From Phaeocystidibacter sp965659725 (GTDB lineage Bacteria > Bacteroidota > Bacteroidia > Flavobacteriales > Schleiferiaceae), in the NCBI GenBank assembly GCA_965659725.1, contig CBFHXG010000003.1, positions 47,846 through 111,845 on the forward strand: a stretch of DNA of 64,000 bases, in the 5' to 3' direction. The notes beneath the pieces are model-generated. The model was not told where the DNA came from. It made no database searches and worked only from the letters and a program-made list of their open reading frames with translations. Shown here piece by piece: positions 43,545 to 53,260 of the stretch. Position numbers and translations under genes: made by a program. The first letter of the stretch is position 1; every line of letters starts with the position of its first letter.

Positions 43545-44319
43545 ATTTTACTTCATTCTTATCGCCTTGTTTTCTGCAACTGCGTGGGGTCAGAATCAGA
43601 CCGACGCAGATTGGGAGCGTACGGTGTACAATGAAGAATTTACGATTGGAGTAGTCCTCCACACGGGGTCGCCATGGCCAGGAGTGAATTTCCGCCGATT
43701 ACATTATACCGATGGATTCACGAAATGGGGGTATGAGATCGACTATTCCGCCTTCCGACATCCGAGAGAGATCAAATATCCCGCTCAAAGTATCTTGGGC
43801 TCGGCACGATCCTTTACATATGGTAAGATCAATGACTTCTTTGCCTTCCGACTCGGATACGGCAGGGAACGCATCTTGTACGACAAACAGGATAGAGGGT
43901 CATTGTCCATTTCACTTCAAACCTATGGTGGTTTGTCTTTGGGCATTCTAAAGCCCATTTATGTGGATGTGAGACGTGTGACGAATGAAGGCTTGTTCGT
44001 GGATAGGACGGAGCGTTACGATCCGGATGTGCACGACAATGCCGTAATATATGGAGAAGCGCCTTTTTTCACTGGTTTCAGCGAACTTCAGCTAAGACCA
44101 GGTGTTTATACGAAACTAGGTGTGAGCTTCGACTACAACTTTTTGGATCAGAAGATCACAGCGATGGAAGTAGGAACGATATTCGACTTCTATCCTAACT
44201 GGTTTGGAGCATACGGTGAGAGTGCCGAAAACGGAGTTCCAGTAATGGCCAGGGTAGACAATCCCACATTGTGGTGGCAGGTCTATGTTAGTTTTAATTT
44301 CGGCAGTAAGTGGTATTGA
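43537..44319 (+). CDS. Conserved outer-membrane-type protein upstream of lipA
   Basis: A 260-residue exported protein: signal peptide (1-18, ATAWGQ), then a beta-strand-rich sequence ending in aromatic residues (WWQVYVSFNFGSKWY), as in small outer membrane barrels. No enzyme motif. I do not recognise a named family. Coupling to ytxJ on one side and lipA on the other suggests co-expression, without showing function. Confidence 0.7.
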   Translation: MRKFYFILIALFSATAWGQNQTDADWERTVYNEEFTIGVVLHTGSPWPGVNFRRLHYTDGFTKWGYEIDYSAFRHPREIKYPAQSILGSARSFTYGKINDFFAFRLGYGRERILYDKQDRGSLSISLQTYGGLSLGILKPIYVDVRRVTNEGLFVDRTERYDPDVHDNAVIYGEAPFFTGFSELQLRPGVYTKLGVSFDYNFLDQKITAMEVGTIFDFYPNWFGAYGESAENGVPVMARVDNPTLWWQVYVSFNFGSKWY

Positions 44320-44322
44320 TTG

Positions 44323-45204
44323 ATGGAGACTACGACACTAAGAGAAGAGCAAAAGAATACGCGCACCGGTAAGCCAAAATGGCTGAGGGTAAAGCTTCCG
44401 ACGGGAGGTGAATACAAAAGTGTGCGAAAGCTGGTAGATAATTACAACCTTCACACCATCTGCGAGAGTGGGCATTGTCCGAATATGGGCGAATGTTGGG
44501 GAGCCGGAACGGCAACCTTCATGATCGCGGGTAATACGTGTACGCGTTCATGTGGATTCTGCAATGTAGCAACGGGAAGGCCCGATTCGATCGATTGGGA
44601 TGAACCCGAGAGAGTGGCTCGTTCAGTTCGCTTGATGAAAGTGAAGCACTGCGTACTCACATCGGTTGACAGAGACGATCTAGCGGATGGTGGTTCGATC
44701 TTGTGGGCTGAAACGGTCAAAGCAGTTAGAAGGATGAGTCCTGGAACTACGATGGAAACGTTGATACCCGACTTCCAAGGCATTACAAGGAATATCGACA
44801 GGATTATTGAAGCCAATCCTGAGATCGTTTCTCACAACATGGAAACCGTTAAGCGCCTGACACGCAAGGTTCGTATTCAAGCAAAATACGACCGCAGCCT
44901 GGAAGTACTGCGTTATTTGAAGGCGAGCGGTATACACAGGACAAAGTCGGGTATCATGCTCGGACTTGGAGAAACGGAAGAGGAGGTAATTGAGGCTATG
45001 CGCGACCTAAGGTCGGTAGATGTAGATATTATTACCCTCGGACAATACTTACAGCCAACCCCTAAGCACCTTCCTGTCGTTAACTTCATAGAACCTGAAC
45101 AGTTCGATAAGTATAAAGAGATCGGATTGGAAATGGGATTCAGATATGTAGAAAGTGGTCCTTTGGTGCGCTCATCTTATCATGCGGAAAAACATCTTGT
45201 GTAA
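44323..45204 (+). CDS. lipA: Lipoyl synthase
   Basis: LipA (293 aa) inserts two sulfurs into octanoyl groups on lipoate-dependent enzymes. The auxiliary 4Fe-4S cluster ligands are C47, C52 and C58 (CESGHCPNMGEC) and the radical-SAM cluster ligands are C73, C77 and C80 (CTRSCGFC). The C-terminal RSSYHAEKH carries the conserved Ser that ligates the auxiliary cluster. The ATG at 44323 is preferred to a TTG at 44320. Confidence 0.97.
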   Translation: METTTLREEQKNTRTGKPKWLRVKLPTGGEYKSVRKLVDNYNLHTICESGHCPNMGECWGAGTATFMIAGNTCTRSCGFCNVATGRPDSIDWDEPERVARSVRLMKVKHCVLTSVDRDDLADGGSILWAETVKAVRRMSPGTTMETLIPDFQGITRNIDRIIEANPEIVSHNMETVKRLTRKVRIQAKYDRSLEVLRYLKASGIHRTKSGIMLGLGETEEEVIEAMRDLRSVDVDIITLGQYLQPTPKHLPVVNFIEPEQFDKYKEIGLEMGFRYVESGPLVRSSYHAEKHLV

Positions 45205-45285
45205 ATCCGCTGTTAAGTTTCGGTACAGGAAGGCACATTTTAACTATTTTTAACGCCTCAGAATCGCGATAACAAGATTTATTGT

Positions 45286-48200
45286 ATGAAAAACGGACGT
45301 TTACTCCTTGGTATTGTGGCAATTGGAGCAGTGAGCACGGCAATGATGATCAATCAGCCGGAAGCTCGCGAGTACTCCCCACGCGTAACTCCTGTAAATA
45401 TGGATGCTGCACGTGGAGCTGCCGAATATCTTCACTCGCTACGCGCCAATCCGATAACCGGTGAGGTGAATATGGCTGATATCATGGCTGCGCGCGCTCA
45501 AGCTGCAGCGATGCCTACTGGCAAGACGCTCAACCTTGAATGGGAGAGCATCGGACCTGCCAACGCAGGTGGTAGAGCAAGAGCCATCCTTATCGATAAG
45601 GACTCTTCAAACATCATTTACGCAGGTTCAGTTAGTGGTGGTCTTTACCGCTCACGCACAGGAGGTAGCTCTTGGAAGCCTGTTAGCCCTGCGGACGGAA
45701 ACCTTGCAGTGGTTTCTATTACCCAGGCAACGAATGGTGATATCTACTACGGGACAGGTGAGTGGCCATTCATTTTCTATTCAGGAAACGGGGCTTCAAG
45801 CACACCAGCTTTCGTAGGTGGAGGTATCTATAAGAGTACAGATGGAGGTAACACCTTCCAAGTCCTACCGAGCACCGTTCCTACTTCACAAGGTACCAAC
45901 GATGGTTGGTCCGCCATAGGAGATATCCAGGCGGATCCAAGCAATCCAAACGTGATCTACGCCGCTACTCCAGCTGGTCTTCGTAAGACCACAGATGGCG
46001 GTAACACTTGGAATGTTGTACTTACAGGATTTACTCGTGACTTCACCATCGACGTGAATGGAAATCTATATGTGGATAACAGCAGCCGTTTGATGTATTC
46101 TACTTCTGGCGACGCTGGTTCATTTACTGAGATTTCTACAGGTAGTGGCGCTCCAGGAACGCTTCCACGTACGCAAGGACGTATGCGCATCGCGGTTTCT
46201 CCACAAGATCCAAATTACATCTATGTAGTTCAATTGAATGGTAGTGCACTTCGCGGTGTTTACCGCTCTATCGATGGAGGTTCTACTTGGACCCAGATCG
46301 GTACGAAAGGTGCCCAGTTCGATCCAATGTGCTCAGGCAACCGTTGCCAAGGTACATACGACCTACTATTCGGAGTTTCTTCAAAGGACAAAGACCGTAT
46401 CTGGATGGGGGGTATCACCACATGGACATGGAAGAATGGCCAGTGGGATCAGGTAAACACTACCTTCCAATCTCCAGGTAATCCATTCTATATTCACGCC
46501 GACGTTCACGAGATCATTTCAGATCCTAAGAACCCGGACGTTCTTTGGGTGGCGAGTGATGGTGGTTTGTTCAAGTCAAGCGACCACGGTATTACTTGGG
46601 CAGAGCGTAACCTCGAGTTCCGTACCCTACAATTCTACAAGTTCGGTATCGGTCAGAATCGCTTTGTTATCGGTGGCACGCAAGACAATGGTACTCAGCT
46701 TATCGACAACTCTCAGAATTTCGACAACTATGCTCAACGACTAGTTGTGAACAACGCCTACGCCGATGGTGGTGAAGCAGATATTTCATGGTTGTCTCCT
46801 AAAGTGATGTTCGCAGAGAATCAGCACGGTGATCTCGGACGTTCTGAGAACAACGGTGAGAGCTTCTCCCGTTTCTACGAAGGTAATATGCAGAATGGAG
46901 GACAAGGTTTTGCGCCATTCAACGCGGGCTACTCCAACTGGATCATGCCATACGAGTTGTATGAAACGACCAACGACCCACTTTCTACCGATAGCGTATT
47001 GTTCTACGCATTCCCTGCGTCCCAAAGCCTTGGCTTCGGTAACGGAACAGACGTGTCGTTCATGAATACATTAGAGAGACCGTACGCACCAGCTCAGTTC
47101 GTAGCTTCATCTTTCCGCATCGTTAGTGGTGCATTGGAAGTAACGGCAGACGCAAGCGGTAACCTTTCTGGTGATGGTACAGGTTCATTCGATGCTAGCA
47201 CGGGTGAGTACTCTGTAACATTCAATACAGCTCCATTGGCAGAGATCGTTATCTCTTGTGATGTGAACTATCCAGCCGGTTCTGCGCTTAGCATCAACAG
47301 TAATATTGGAGGACTTCCATTCGACATTACCTTGCCATCGGCCGTTGGTCCGGATGATTCATTGATGATCCAAGACCCAGTTCAGAGTATGTTGATCGTT
47401 GGTTTGAATTCATACGACGCGATCAGCAATAGTGGTGTTTGGATGACTCGTGAAGCGCACGACTTTAGCAAGACACCTAGCTGGTGGAAGATCGGTCAGA
47501 TGAACAACCAAGAGTCTCCACTAAGCATGACCATTACTTCCGACGGTGATGTTTGCTACATCGGAACGAATCAAGGTCGCGTTTACCGTTATTCAAACTT
47601 GAACATGGCTCGCAGCGATTCAGCGGATATTTTGTTCACCAACAACCCAGTTGTCGTTCAAACAGTGATCCGCACATTCGGTCGTCCGGTTACAGACGTG
47701 GCAGTTGACCCAACCAACAACGATCGCGTGATCGCAACCTTGGGTAGCTACGGATTCAACGATTACGTTTACTACTCGAACAACGCTACATCTGCGTCTC
47801 CAGTATTCATCAGCAAGTCTGGAAACCTTCCAAACATGCCAGTGTACAGTGCTACCTTCGACAAGAACAATTTGTCAGCAGTTATCGTAGGTACTGAGAT
47901 GGGTGTGTATTCACTTGCTGACGTAGATCAAGCGGGTACAGCACAGTGGGCAAACGAGAATGATGGTCTGCCACCGGTTCCAGTATTTGAGATCGAGCAG
48001 TACCGTACCGACAAGCTTAGCCCTTCTGATACGGCTAAGATCGAAGAAGGAGATATTTACTTGGCTACGCACGGTCGTGGTTTCTACCGCACTGGATCTA
48101 CCGTAGTAGAGCGTCCAATCTCTGTTGAAGAGAATGAGGTAGAGTGGATCGCTCATGAGAGCCTCGACATCTATCCTAACCCTTCAGTTGGAACAAGCAA

Positions 48201-48411
48201 GATCGACTTCACACTCAATAGTCGTTCTGAAGTAAACGTGGTGATTCGCGACTTGAATGGTCGTCAGGTGATGACCAAGGACTTCGGACGCATGAGCGCA
48301 GGAGATCACACGATCGATCTATCTTTCGGATCACTCTCTTCAGGAGTATACATGGTAAGCTTAGAAATGGGTAACCAAGTACACACCGGCAAAGTGATCT
48401 TGCAGAAATAG
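45286..48411 (+). CDS. T9SS-secreted beta-propeller (BNR/VPS10-like) protein
   Basis: A 1041-residue exported protein. A hydrophobic N-terminus (about 1-27) acts as signal. Asp-box (BNR) repeats SxDGGxTW recur: RTGGSSW, STDGGNTF, TTDGGNTW, SIDGGSTW and SSDHGITW, spread over roughly residues 110-440, as in sortilin/VPS10-type propellers. A middle beta domain (about 590-700), a second propeller half and a T9SS type A sorting domain (about 965-1041, IYPNPSVGTSKIDF to GKVILQK) follow. Catalytic sialidase residues are not visible. Role unknown; surface adhesion or glycan/protein binding is possible. Confidence 0.88.
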   Translation: MKNGRLLLGIVAIGAVSTAMMINQPEAREYSPRVTPVNMDAARGAAEYLHSLRANPITGEVNMADIMAARAQAAAMPTGKTLNLEWESIGPANAGGRARAILIDKDSSNIIYAGSVSGGLYRSRTGGSSWKPVSPADGNLAVVSITQATNGDIYYGTGEWPFIFYSGNGASSTPAFVGGGIYKSTDGGNTFQVLPSTVPTSQGTNDGWSAIGDIQADPSNPNVIYAATPAGLRKTTDGGNTWNVVLTGFTRDFTIDVNGNLYVDNSSRLMYSTSGDAGSFTEISTGSGAPGTLPRTQGRMRIAVSPQDPNYIYVVQLNGSALRGVYRSIDGGSTWTQIGTKGAQFDPMCSGNRCQGTYDLLFGVSSKDKDRIWMGGITTWTWKNGQWDQVNTTFQSPGNPFYIHADVHEIISDPKNPDVLWVASDGGLFKSSDHGITWAERNLEFRTLQFYKFGIGQNRFVIGGTQDNGTQLIDNSQNFDNYAQRLVVNNAYADGGEADISWLSPKVMFAENQHGDLGRSENNGESFSRFYEGNMQNGGQGFAPFNAGYSNWIMPYELYETTNDPLSTDSVLFYAFPASQSLGFGNGTDVSFMNTLERPYAPAQFVASSFRIVSGALEVTADASGNLSGDGTGSFDASTGEYSVTFNTAPLAEIVISCDVNYPAGSALSINSNIGGLPFDITLPSAVGPDDSLMIQDPVQSMLIVGLNSYDAISNSGVWMTREAHDFSKTPSWWKIGQMNNQESPLSMTITSDGDVCYIGTNQGRVYRYSNLNMARSDSADILFTNNPVVVQTVIRTFGRPVTDVAVDPTNNDRVIATLGSYGFNDYVYYSNNATSASPVFISKSGNLPNMPVYSATFDKNNLSAVIVGTEMGVYSLADVDQAGTAQWANENDGLPPVPVFEIEQYRTDKLSPSDTAKIEEGDIYLATHGRGFYRTGSTVVERPISVEENEVEWIAHESLDIYPNPSVGTSKIDFTLNSRSEVNVVIRDLNGRQVMTKDFGRMSAGDHTIDLSFGSLSSGVYMVSLEMGNQVHTGKVILQK

Positions 48412-48436
48412 ATCGAAAAACATAGATCCTAAGAAA

Positions 48437-48468
48437 GGAGTTATCTCAATGAGGTAGCTCCTTTTTTT
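48437..48468 (+). terminator. Terminator of the propeller gene
   Basis: GGAGTTATCTC-AAT-GAGGTAGCTCC forms an 11-bp stem with two G-U pairs, followed by TTTTTTT. It lies 25 bases after the stop and 50 before gapA. Confidence 0.88.
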
Positions 48469-48517
48469 ATGGGAACGATCTCTATAGTGTACCTTCGCAA
48501 ACACGCTTGTACAGGTT

Positions 48518-49501
48518 ATGATCAAAGTAGGAATAAACGGTTTCGGAAGGATAGGAAGGATGTTTATGCGGGTTGCCCACAGCAGCCCACATATTCAGGT
48601 CGTTCAGATCAATGACCTGGCCTCTCCTGAGGTTATGTCGCATTTACTCAAATACGACAGTGTACATGGACATTTCCCCGCAGATGTGCGCTATGGTGCG
48701 AATTCCATCATCGTGGATGGTAGGACCATCGCTATGACCCATCAAACTTCTCCATCGGACATACAATGGGAGGGTGTTGATGTCGTGATCGAGAGCACTG
48801 GGAAATTCAAGACCAAAGAAGAGTTGGAAGGACATCTTTCCAAAGGTGTCAAGAAGGTTGTCCTCAGCGCACCTTCAAAAGACGACGAGATCCCAATGGT
48901 CGTACTTGGAGTAAATGATCATATACTTGGATCCAACCCGCAGATCATTTCTAACGCTTCTTGCACAACGAACTGTGCAGCTCCGATGATAGACCTTATG
49001 CGCAAGCATTTTGGCGTTGAGCATGCCTATATCACAACGGTCCATAGCTTTACTAGCGATCAACGATTACACGACGCTCCACATACCGATCTTCGACGCG
49101 CTCGTGCTGCCACACTTTCCATGGTACCCACAACTACTGGAGCTGCCAAGGCCTTGAGTTCTATCTTCCCAGACCTCGAAGGTAAGATGGGGGGCTGTGG
49201 AATTCGCGTTCCAGTGCCGGATGGTTCCCTGACGGATATTACCCTTACCGTTAAGCGCGATACTACCATTGAAGAGGTGAATCGCGTATTTGAAGAGGCG
49301 GCAGACAATGGATTGAACGGAATAATGGGCTACACGAAGGACCCTCTCGTTTCGGCCGACATCATCGGTTTGAAAGAGAGTTGCTTATTCGATGAACAGC
49401 TCACTAGCGTGCTGGGCAAACAAGTAAAGATCGTAGGGTGGTACGATAATGAAGTGGGCTACAGCAATAGGTTGTTCGACCTGATCAGAAGAATAGCTTA
49501 G
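48518..49501 (+). CDS. gapA: Glyceraldehyde-3-phosphate dehydrogenase, type I
   Basis: GAPDH (327 aa) oxidises glyceraldehyde 3-phosphate to 1,3-bisphosphoglycerate in glycolysis. The NAD-binding loop INGFGRIGR is at 6-14, D33 (QINDL) favours NAD over NADP, and the active Cys is C149 in SNASCTTNC. The closing WYDNEVGYSNR is typical. The last 4 bases overlap the convergent TlpA-like gene. Confidence 0.96.
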   Translation: MIKVGINGFGRIGRMFMRVAHSSPHIQVVQINDLASPEVMSHLLKYDSVHGHFPADVRYGANSIIVDGRTIAMTHQTSPSDIQWEGVDVVIESTGKFKTKEELEGHLSKGVKKVVLSAPSKDDEIPMVVLGVNDHILGSNPQIISNASCTTNCAAPMIDLMRKHFGVEHAYITTVHSFTSDQRLHDAPHTDLRRARAATLSMVPTTTGAAKALSSIFPDLEGKMGGCGIRVPVPDGSLTDITLTVKRDTTIEEVNRVFEEAADNGLNGIMGYTKDPLVSADIIGLKESCLFDEQLTSVLGKQVKIVGWYDNEVGYSNRLFDLIRRIA

Positions 49502-50706
49502 AACTTTGAATCTAGGATCTCCTCGATCCTGTCGGGACTAAGATTCCTTCCAATGATGTGGCCACGCTCATCGATCAAGACATTGCCAGGTATCATTTCT
49601 ACGGCATAATCCACTACGATCTGGGATCGGTATCCTTTAAGGTCGGATACATGATAATCCCAAGCCATTCCGTCTTCCTCGATAGCTAGTCGCCACTCTT
49701 GACGTGGAACAGATTGCTCTTCGAGTCCGTCGAAGCTCACGCTATAGATCGCGAAGTCCTCATTCTTGAATTGCTCATAGATGCTCACGAGTCTTCTGTT
49801 GAAGATGCGAGAGGACGGATCCCAGGAGGCCCAGAAGTGGATCAATGTGATCTTACCACGGAGTTCCGACAACTTCTTTTCCTCACCGTATGGATCGTTT
49901 AGGATGATGGAGGGAGCAAGATTGCCCACTTCGAGGTTCAATCTAGCCTGAGCAGCGTCCCTTCTCCTTTGAATAGCCTCTCTGATTGTATTCACCTCTC
50001 TCCTAAAGGGTTTCACTATGTCATGGTCAGCATACTCAGAAGCCGCCAAGCCATTATCTACCGAATAGAAGTAAGCAAGGTCGTACTGAGGGTCCAAGAT
50101 GCGGTTAGGGCCTACCGCGTGGTAGAATGCCAATACGTTGCTGAGCTGAGCAGAATCCGCCTGAATAAAGGCTACGAGAGAATCCCTGTGTTCATTGAGC
50201 AATGCATTGAAAGCCGCTTGGACATCCCTGTTCATGATTGCCTTCGCTTCATCGGTACTATCGCGATACATCATCCTAACCTCATCCAACGAATCGATAA
50301 CTGGGAAGGTGTTGTTCATGAGCTTGTGTAAGCGCGAGGCATCTCTGGTATACTTGTTTCCTTTGACAACCGAGTAGGTAAGCGGAGAAGTGTTAAGATC
50401 GATGTTTAGTTCAATTGTATCTCCTGCATTCGCAAAGAAGCGCAGCAACTGCTGACCAGGGAAGGTGAGTACGTACATGGCATCTTCACCTTGAGCCTTT
50501 TCCACAACACTGAATTGTGAACCAGCAAGGTCTATGGTGTCGATCGCATTCATGCTATCTCCTTTGGCGTGGTAGAGATAGGCTACATCGTCGTAATTGA
50601 CCTTACCTTGGAGATAGAAGGCATCCTTTGGAGCAGGGTCATCGCAAGATGTGAAAACAGTGGCTATGGTAAAGAGGGCGATAAGCCCGAAATATCTTTT
50701 GATCAT
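49498..50706 (-). CDS. TlpA-like lipoprotein without redox cysteines
   Basis: A 402-residue lipoprotein (FTSC, C21) with an N-terminal DUF4369-like part and a C-terminal TlpA/AhpC-type thioredoxin domain (about 258-400). The active site, usually WCxxC, reads FWASWDPSSR: both cysteines are replaced (D296 and S299), and the only Cys in the protein is that of the lipobox. The fold looks intact (LSELRGKITLIHFWASW, EMIPGNVLIDERGHIIGR), so a non-redox role is likely. It overlaps gatB by 4 bases. Confidence 0.9.
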   Translation of the reverse strand: MIKRYFGLIALFTIATVFTSCDDPAPKDAFYLQGKVNYDDVAYLYHAKGDSMNAIDTIDLAGSQFSVVEKAQGEDAMYVLTFPGQQLLRFFANAGDTIELNIDLNTSPLTYSVVKGNKYTRDASRLHKLMNNTFPVIDSLDEVRMMYRDSTDEAKAIMNRDVQAAFNALLNEHRDSLVAFIQADSAQLSNVLAFYHAVGPNRILDPQYDLAYFYSVDNGLAASEYADHDIVKPFRREVNTIREAIQRRRDAAQARLNLEVGNLAPSIILNDPYGEEKKLSELRGKITLIHFWASWDPSSRIFNRRLVSIYEQFKNEDFAIYSVSFDGLEEQSVPRQEWRLAIEEDGMAWDYHVSDLKGYRSQIVVDYAVEMIPGNVLIDERGHIIGRNLSPDRIEEILDSKF

Positions 50707-52157
50707 TTCTCAAGTGTGTCTCTTAGCATTTGGCTGGCCACCTTTGGATCGGCCTTTCCTTGTGAGCGCTTCATGACTTCTCCCATGAACAAACCAAGAA
50801 CGCCTTTCTTTCCGTTTTTGTACTCCTCTACCTTATCAGGGTACATAGCGAGGGCGGCATCAACGTGCTCTTGAAGTGCGCCTTCGTCACTTTCTTGTAT
50901 CCAGTCATTGTCGGCCGCTATCTTTTCAGGCGAAATTTCCGGCTCCTCCAGTAGAAGTGGGAAGATCTTTTGATTGGCCACTGTATTACTCACTTTACCG
51001 TCTTCTACCAGGGAGATCAAAGCGGTGAGTGACTTTGCAGTGATAGGGAAATTCTCGATCGGTTCAGCTCGTTCATTCAACCAGGCCTTAACGGATCCCT
51101 GTATCCAGTTGGCAGCTGATTTGGCCTTGGCACCATTCGCAAGGCATTCTTCGAAGTAAAGTGCGATGCCTTTGTCTTCAGTAAGGACCTTGGCATCGTA
51201 ATCCGACAATCCGAGCTTTTCAGTATATTTCTTGTACAGCTCCTGTGGCAAAGGAGGTAGCGTGGATCTTACCTTTTCAACATATTCAGAGGTGACCACC
51301 ACAGGTTGGAGATCGGGCTCCGTGAAGTAGCGATAATCATGTGCATCTTCCTTGGTACGCAATACGGCGGTTACTCCTTTTGAGGCATCGAAGGTCTTAG
51401 TTTCCTGATAGATCGTTTCACCGGCTTCGATGGCATCAACTTGGCGCTTGATCTCAAAATCAATTGCCTTTTGAACATTGCGGAAGGAGTTGAGGTTCTT
51501 CACCTCCACCTTGGTGCCGAATTCCTTCTGTCCTTTTGGTCGAACCGATACGTTCACATCACAACGAAGGGATCCTTCTTCCATGTTACCGTCGCTGATA
51601 TCCAAGTAGCGAACGAGCTTTCTAATCTCATTCAAATAGGCATAGGCCTCTTCACCATTCCTGAAATCGGGTTCAGAAACGATCTCCAACAAGGGAACGC
51701 CAGCACGGTTGAGGTCGATTAATGAGTGGAATGGATCTAGGTCGTGGATACTCTTTCCTGAATCCTCCTCCATGTGAATACGGGTGAGGTGGATCTCCTT
51801 CTTACCCTCTGAGGTTTCGATGTGTACGGATCCTCCGGTGCAGATAGGGGTGGTATCTTGAGTGATCTGGTATCCCTTAGGCAGATCGGCGTAGAAATAA
51901 TTCTTTCGCGCATATTCGTTCCATTCACGGATATCACATCCACAGGCAATGCCCAAGCGAACGGCGTATTCAACAACCGATTCATTTGCAACAGGCAATG
52001 TGCCAGGATGACCTAAGGAGATGGGGCTCACCTGTGTATTTGGAGATGCACCGTATTCGGTAGCATCTGCTGAATAGGCCTTACTCTTAGTGCTCAGCTG
52101 GGTGTGTACTTCTAAGCCGATTACGGCTTCCCAAGCATCATATTTCGAATCACTCAT
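50703..52157 (-). CDS. gatB: Aspartyl/glutamyl-tRNA amidotransferase subunit B
   Basis: GatB (484 aa) works with GatA and GatC to turn mischarged Glu-tRNA-Gln or Asp-tRNA-Asn into the amide form. WEAVIGLEVHTQLSTKSKAY, YFYADLPKGYQITQ and MEEGSLRCDVNVS are family signatures; the C-terminal GatB/YqeY helical domain is full length. The ATG at 52157 is chosen, 11 codons after an in-frame ATG with no family similarity. It is followed with a 4-base overlap by the TlpA-like gene. Confidence 0.97.
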   Translation of the reverse strand: MSDSKYDAWEAVIGLEVHTQLSTKSKAYSADATEYGASPNTQVSPISLGHPGTLPVANESVVEYAVRLGIACGCDIREWNEYARKNYFYADLPKGYQITQDTTPICTGGSVHIETSEGKKEIHLTRIHMEEDSGKSIHDLDPFHSLIDLNRAGVPLLEIVSEPDFRNGEEAYAYLNEIRKLVRYLDISDGNMEEGSLRCDVNVSVRPKGQKEFGTKVEVKNLNSFRNVQKAIDFEIKRQVDAIEAGETIYQETKTFDASKGVTAVLRTKEDAHDYRYFTEPDLQPVVVTSEYVEKVRSTLPPLPQELYKKYTEKLGLSDYDAKVLTEDKGIALYFEECLANGAKAKSAANWIQGSVKAWLNERAEPIENFPITAKSLTALISLVEDGKVSNTVANQKIFPLLLEEPEISPEKIAADNDWIQESDEGALQEHVDAALAMYPDKVEEYKNGKKGVLGLFMGEVMKRSQGKADPKVASQMLRDTLEK

Positions 52158-52225
52158 TCCGTGTAATTTTCGGGGTTGCAAAGTAAGCAAATCCGCATGG
52201 ATTTTGAGAGTAGATGCCTCGCTAC

Positions 52226-53251
52226 TTATTGCTCAAAGTCGGCTATGAATCGATCGATGATCCGGTAGAAAACCCCTTCGTCGTCATCCATCTCCACTTC
52301 AATGTCCTGAATAAAAGTTGGAATCGAGCTGAGCTCATCGTTTTCTGGCCATCTCACGTAATCCTTTCGAGTAGTTATGATCACTGGTTCATCCAGTTGC
52401 TCACAAGCTATTAGGATACGGTGGACATCAGCATGCGTAAATTGGCGGTGGTCTTTGAAGGCAATATGGTGACAAGTAATATCGTGATCCTTGAAATGCT
52501 TCAATAAAGGAGCTGGTTTGGCAATTCCTGTAACCACTACGGCCTCACTCGGCTTTTGAGTTATCGCATCTCCTTTCTTGTCTACCAAGGAGGCATATTT
52601 CATTCTGCTAAAACCCAAGGTTTGAATATCGGTAGGGGATAGCTCTTCGCGGAGGGCCTCTCTCTCGGCCGTACTTAATTTACCAGGACATTTGGTAACC
52701 GTGATGAGGTCAGCTCGCTCAGCGCTTCTACTGTCTTCACGCAAGTTACCAGCTGGCAGCATGTAATCCTTCGTGTACAGGTCGTCCCAAGGCGTGAGGA
52801 TCCATGAAAGTCCAGGTTGTATATACCGGTGTTGAAAGGCATCATCCAAAACGATCAGCTCTGGTCGTTTTGCTTGAGTAAGTAGCATCTCTATGCCAAA
52901 CACCCGATCTTCACAAACGGCAACGGTTACCTTTGGAAAGCGCTGAGAGATCTGAAGGGGTTCATCACCAACTTCGCTTGCGGAGCTCGTAGGTTCAACA
53001 TATTTGAATCCTTTGGTACTTCTTCCGTAGCCCCTGCTTAGCACTGCTATCCGGTATTTCTCTTGAAATCGATCCAAGACCCATTCCGTATGAGGTGTCT
53101 TTCCCGTTCCGCCTGCGCTGATGTTCCCAATGCACAAAATGGGTACTTCGAAGGAGTGGGAACGCAGTACGCCAAGGTCGAATAAGGAGTTGCGAATGGA
53201 AACGATGATCCAATAGATAGGTGAGAAGGGGAGTAACCATATCCTGCGCAT
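52226..53251 (-). CDS. lpxK: Tetraacyldisaccharide 4'-kinase
   Basis: LpxK (341 aa) phosphorylates the lipid A precursor at the 4' position on the inner face of the inner membrane. Walker A is GNISAGGTGKTPH (42-54), preceded by an N-terminal amphipathic helix. LIVLDDAFQHRYI holds the Asp-rich motif. It lies 9 bases after miaA. Confidence 0.96.
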   Translation of the reverse strand: MRRIWLLPFSPIYWIIVSIRNSLFDLGVLRSHSFEVPILCIGNISAGGTGKTPHTEWVLDRFQEKYRIAVLSRGYGRSTKGFKYVEPTSSASEVGDEPLQISQRFPKVTVAVCEDRVFGIEMLLTQAKRPELIVLDDAFQHRYIQPGLSWILTPWDDLYTKDYMLPAGNLREDSRSAERADLITVTKCPGKLSTAEREALREELSPTDIQTLGFSRMKYASLVDKKGDAITQKPSEAVVVTGIAKPAPLLKHFKDHDITCHHIAFKDHRQFTHADVHRILIACEQLDEPVIITTRKDYVRWPENDELSSIPTFIQDIEVEMDDDEGVFYRIIDRFIADFEQ

Positions 53252-53260
53252 ATGTCGAAG

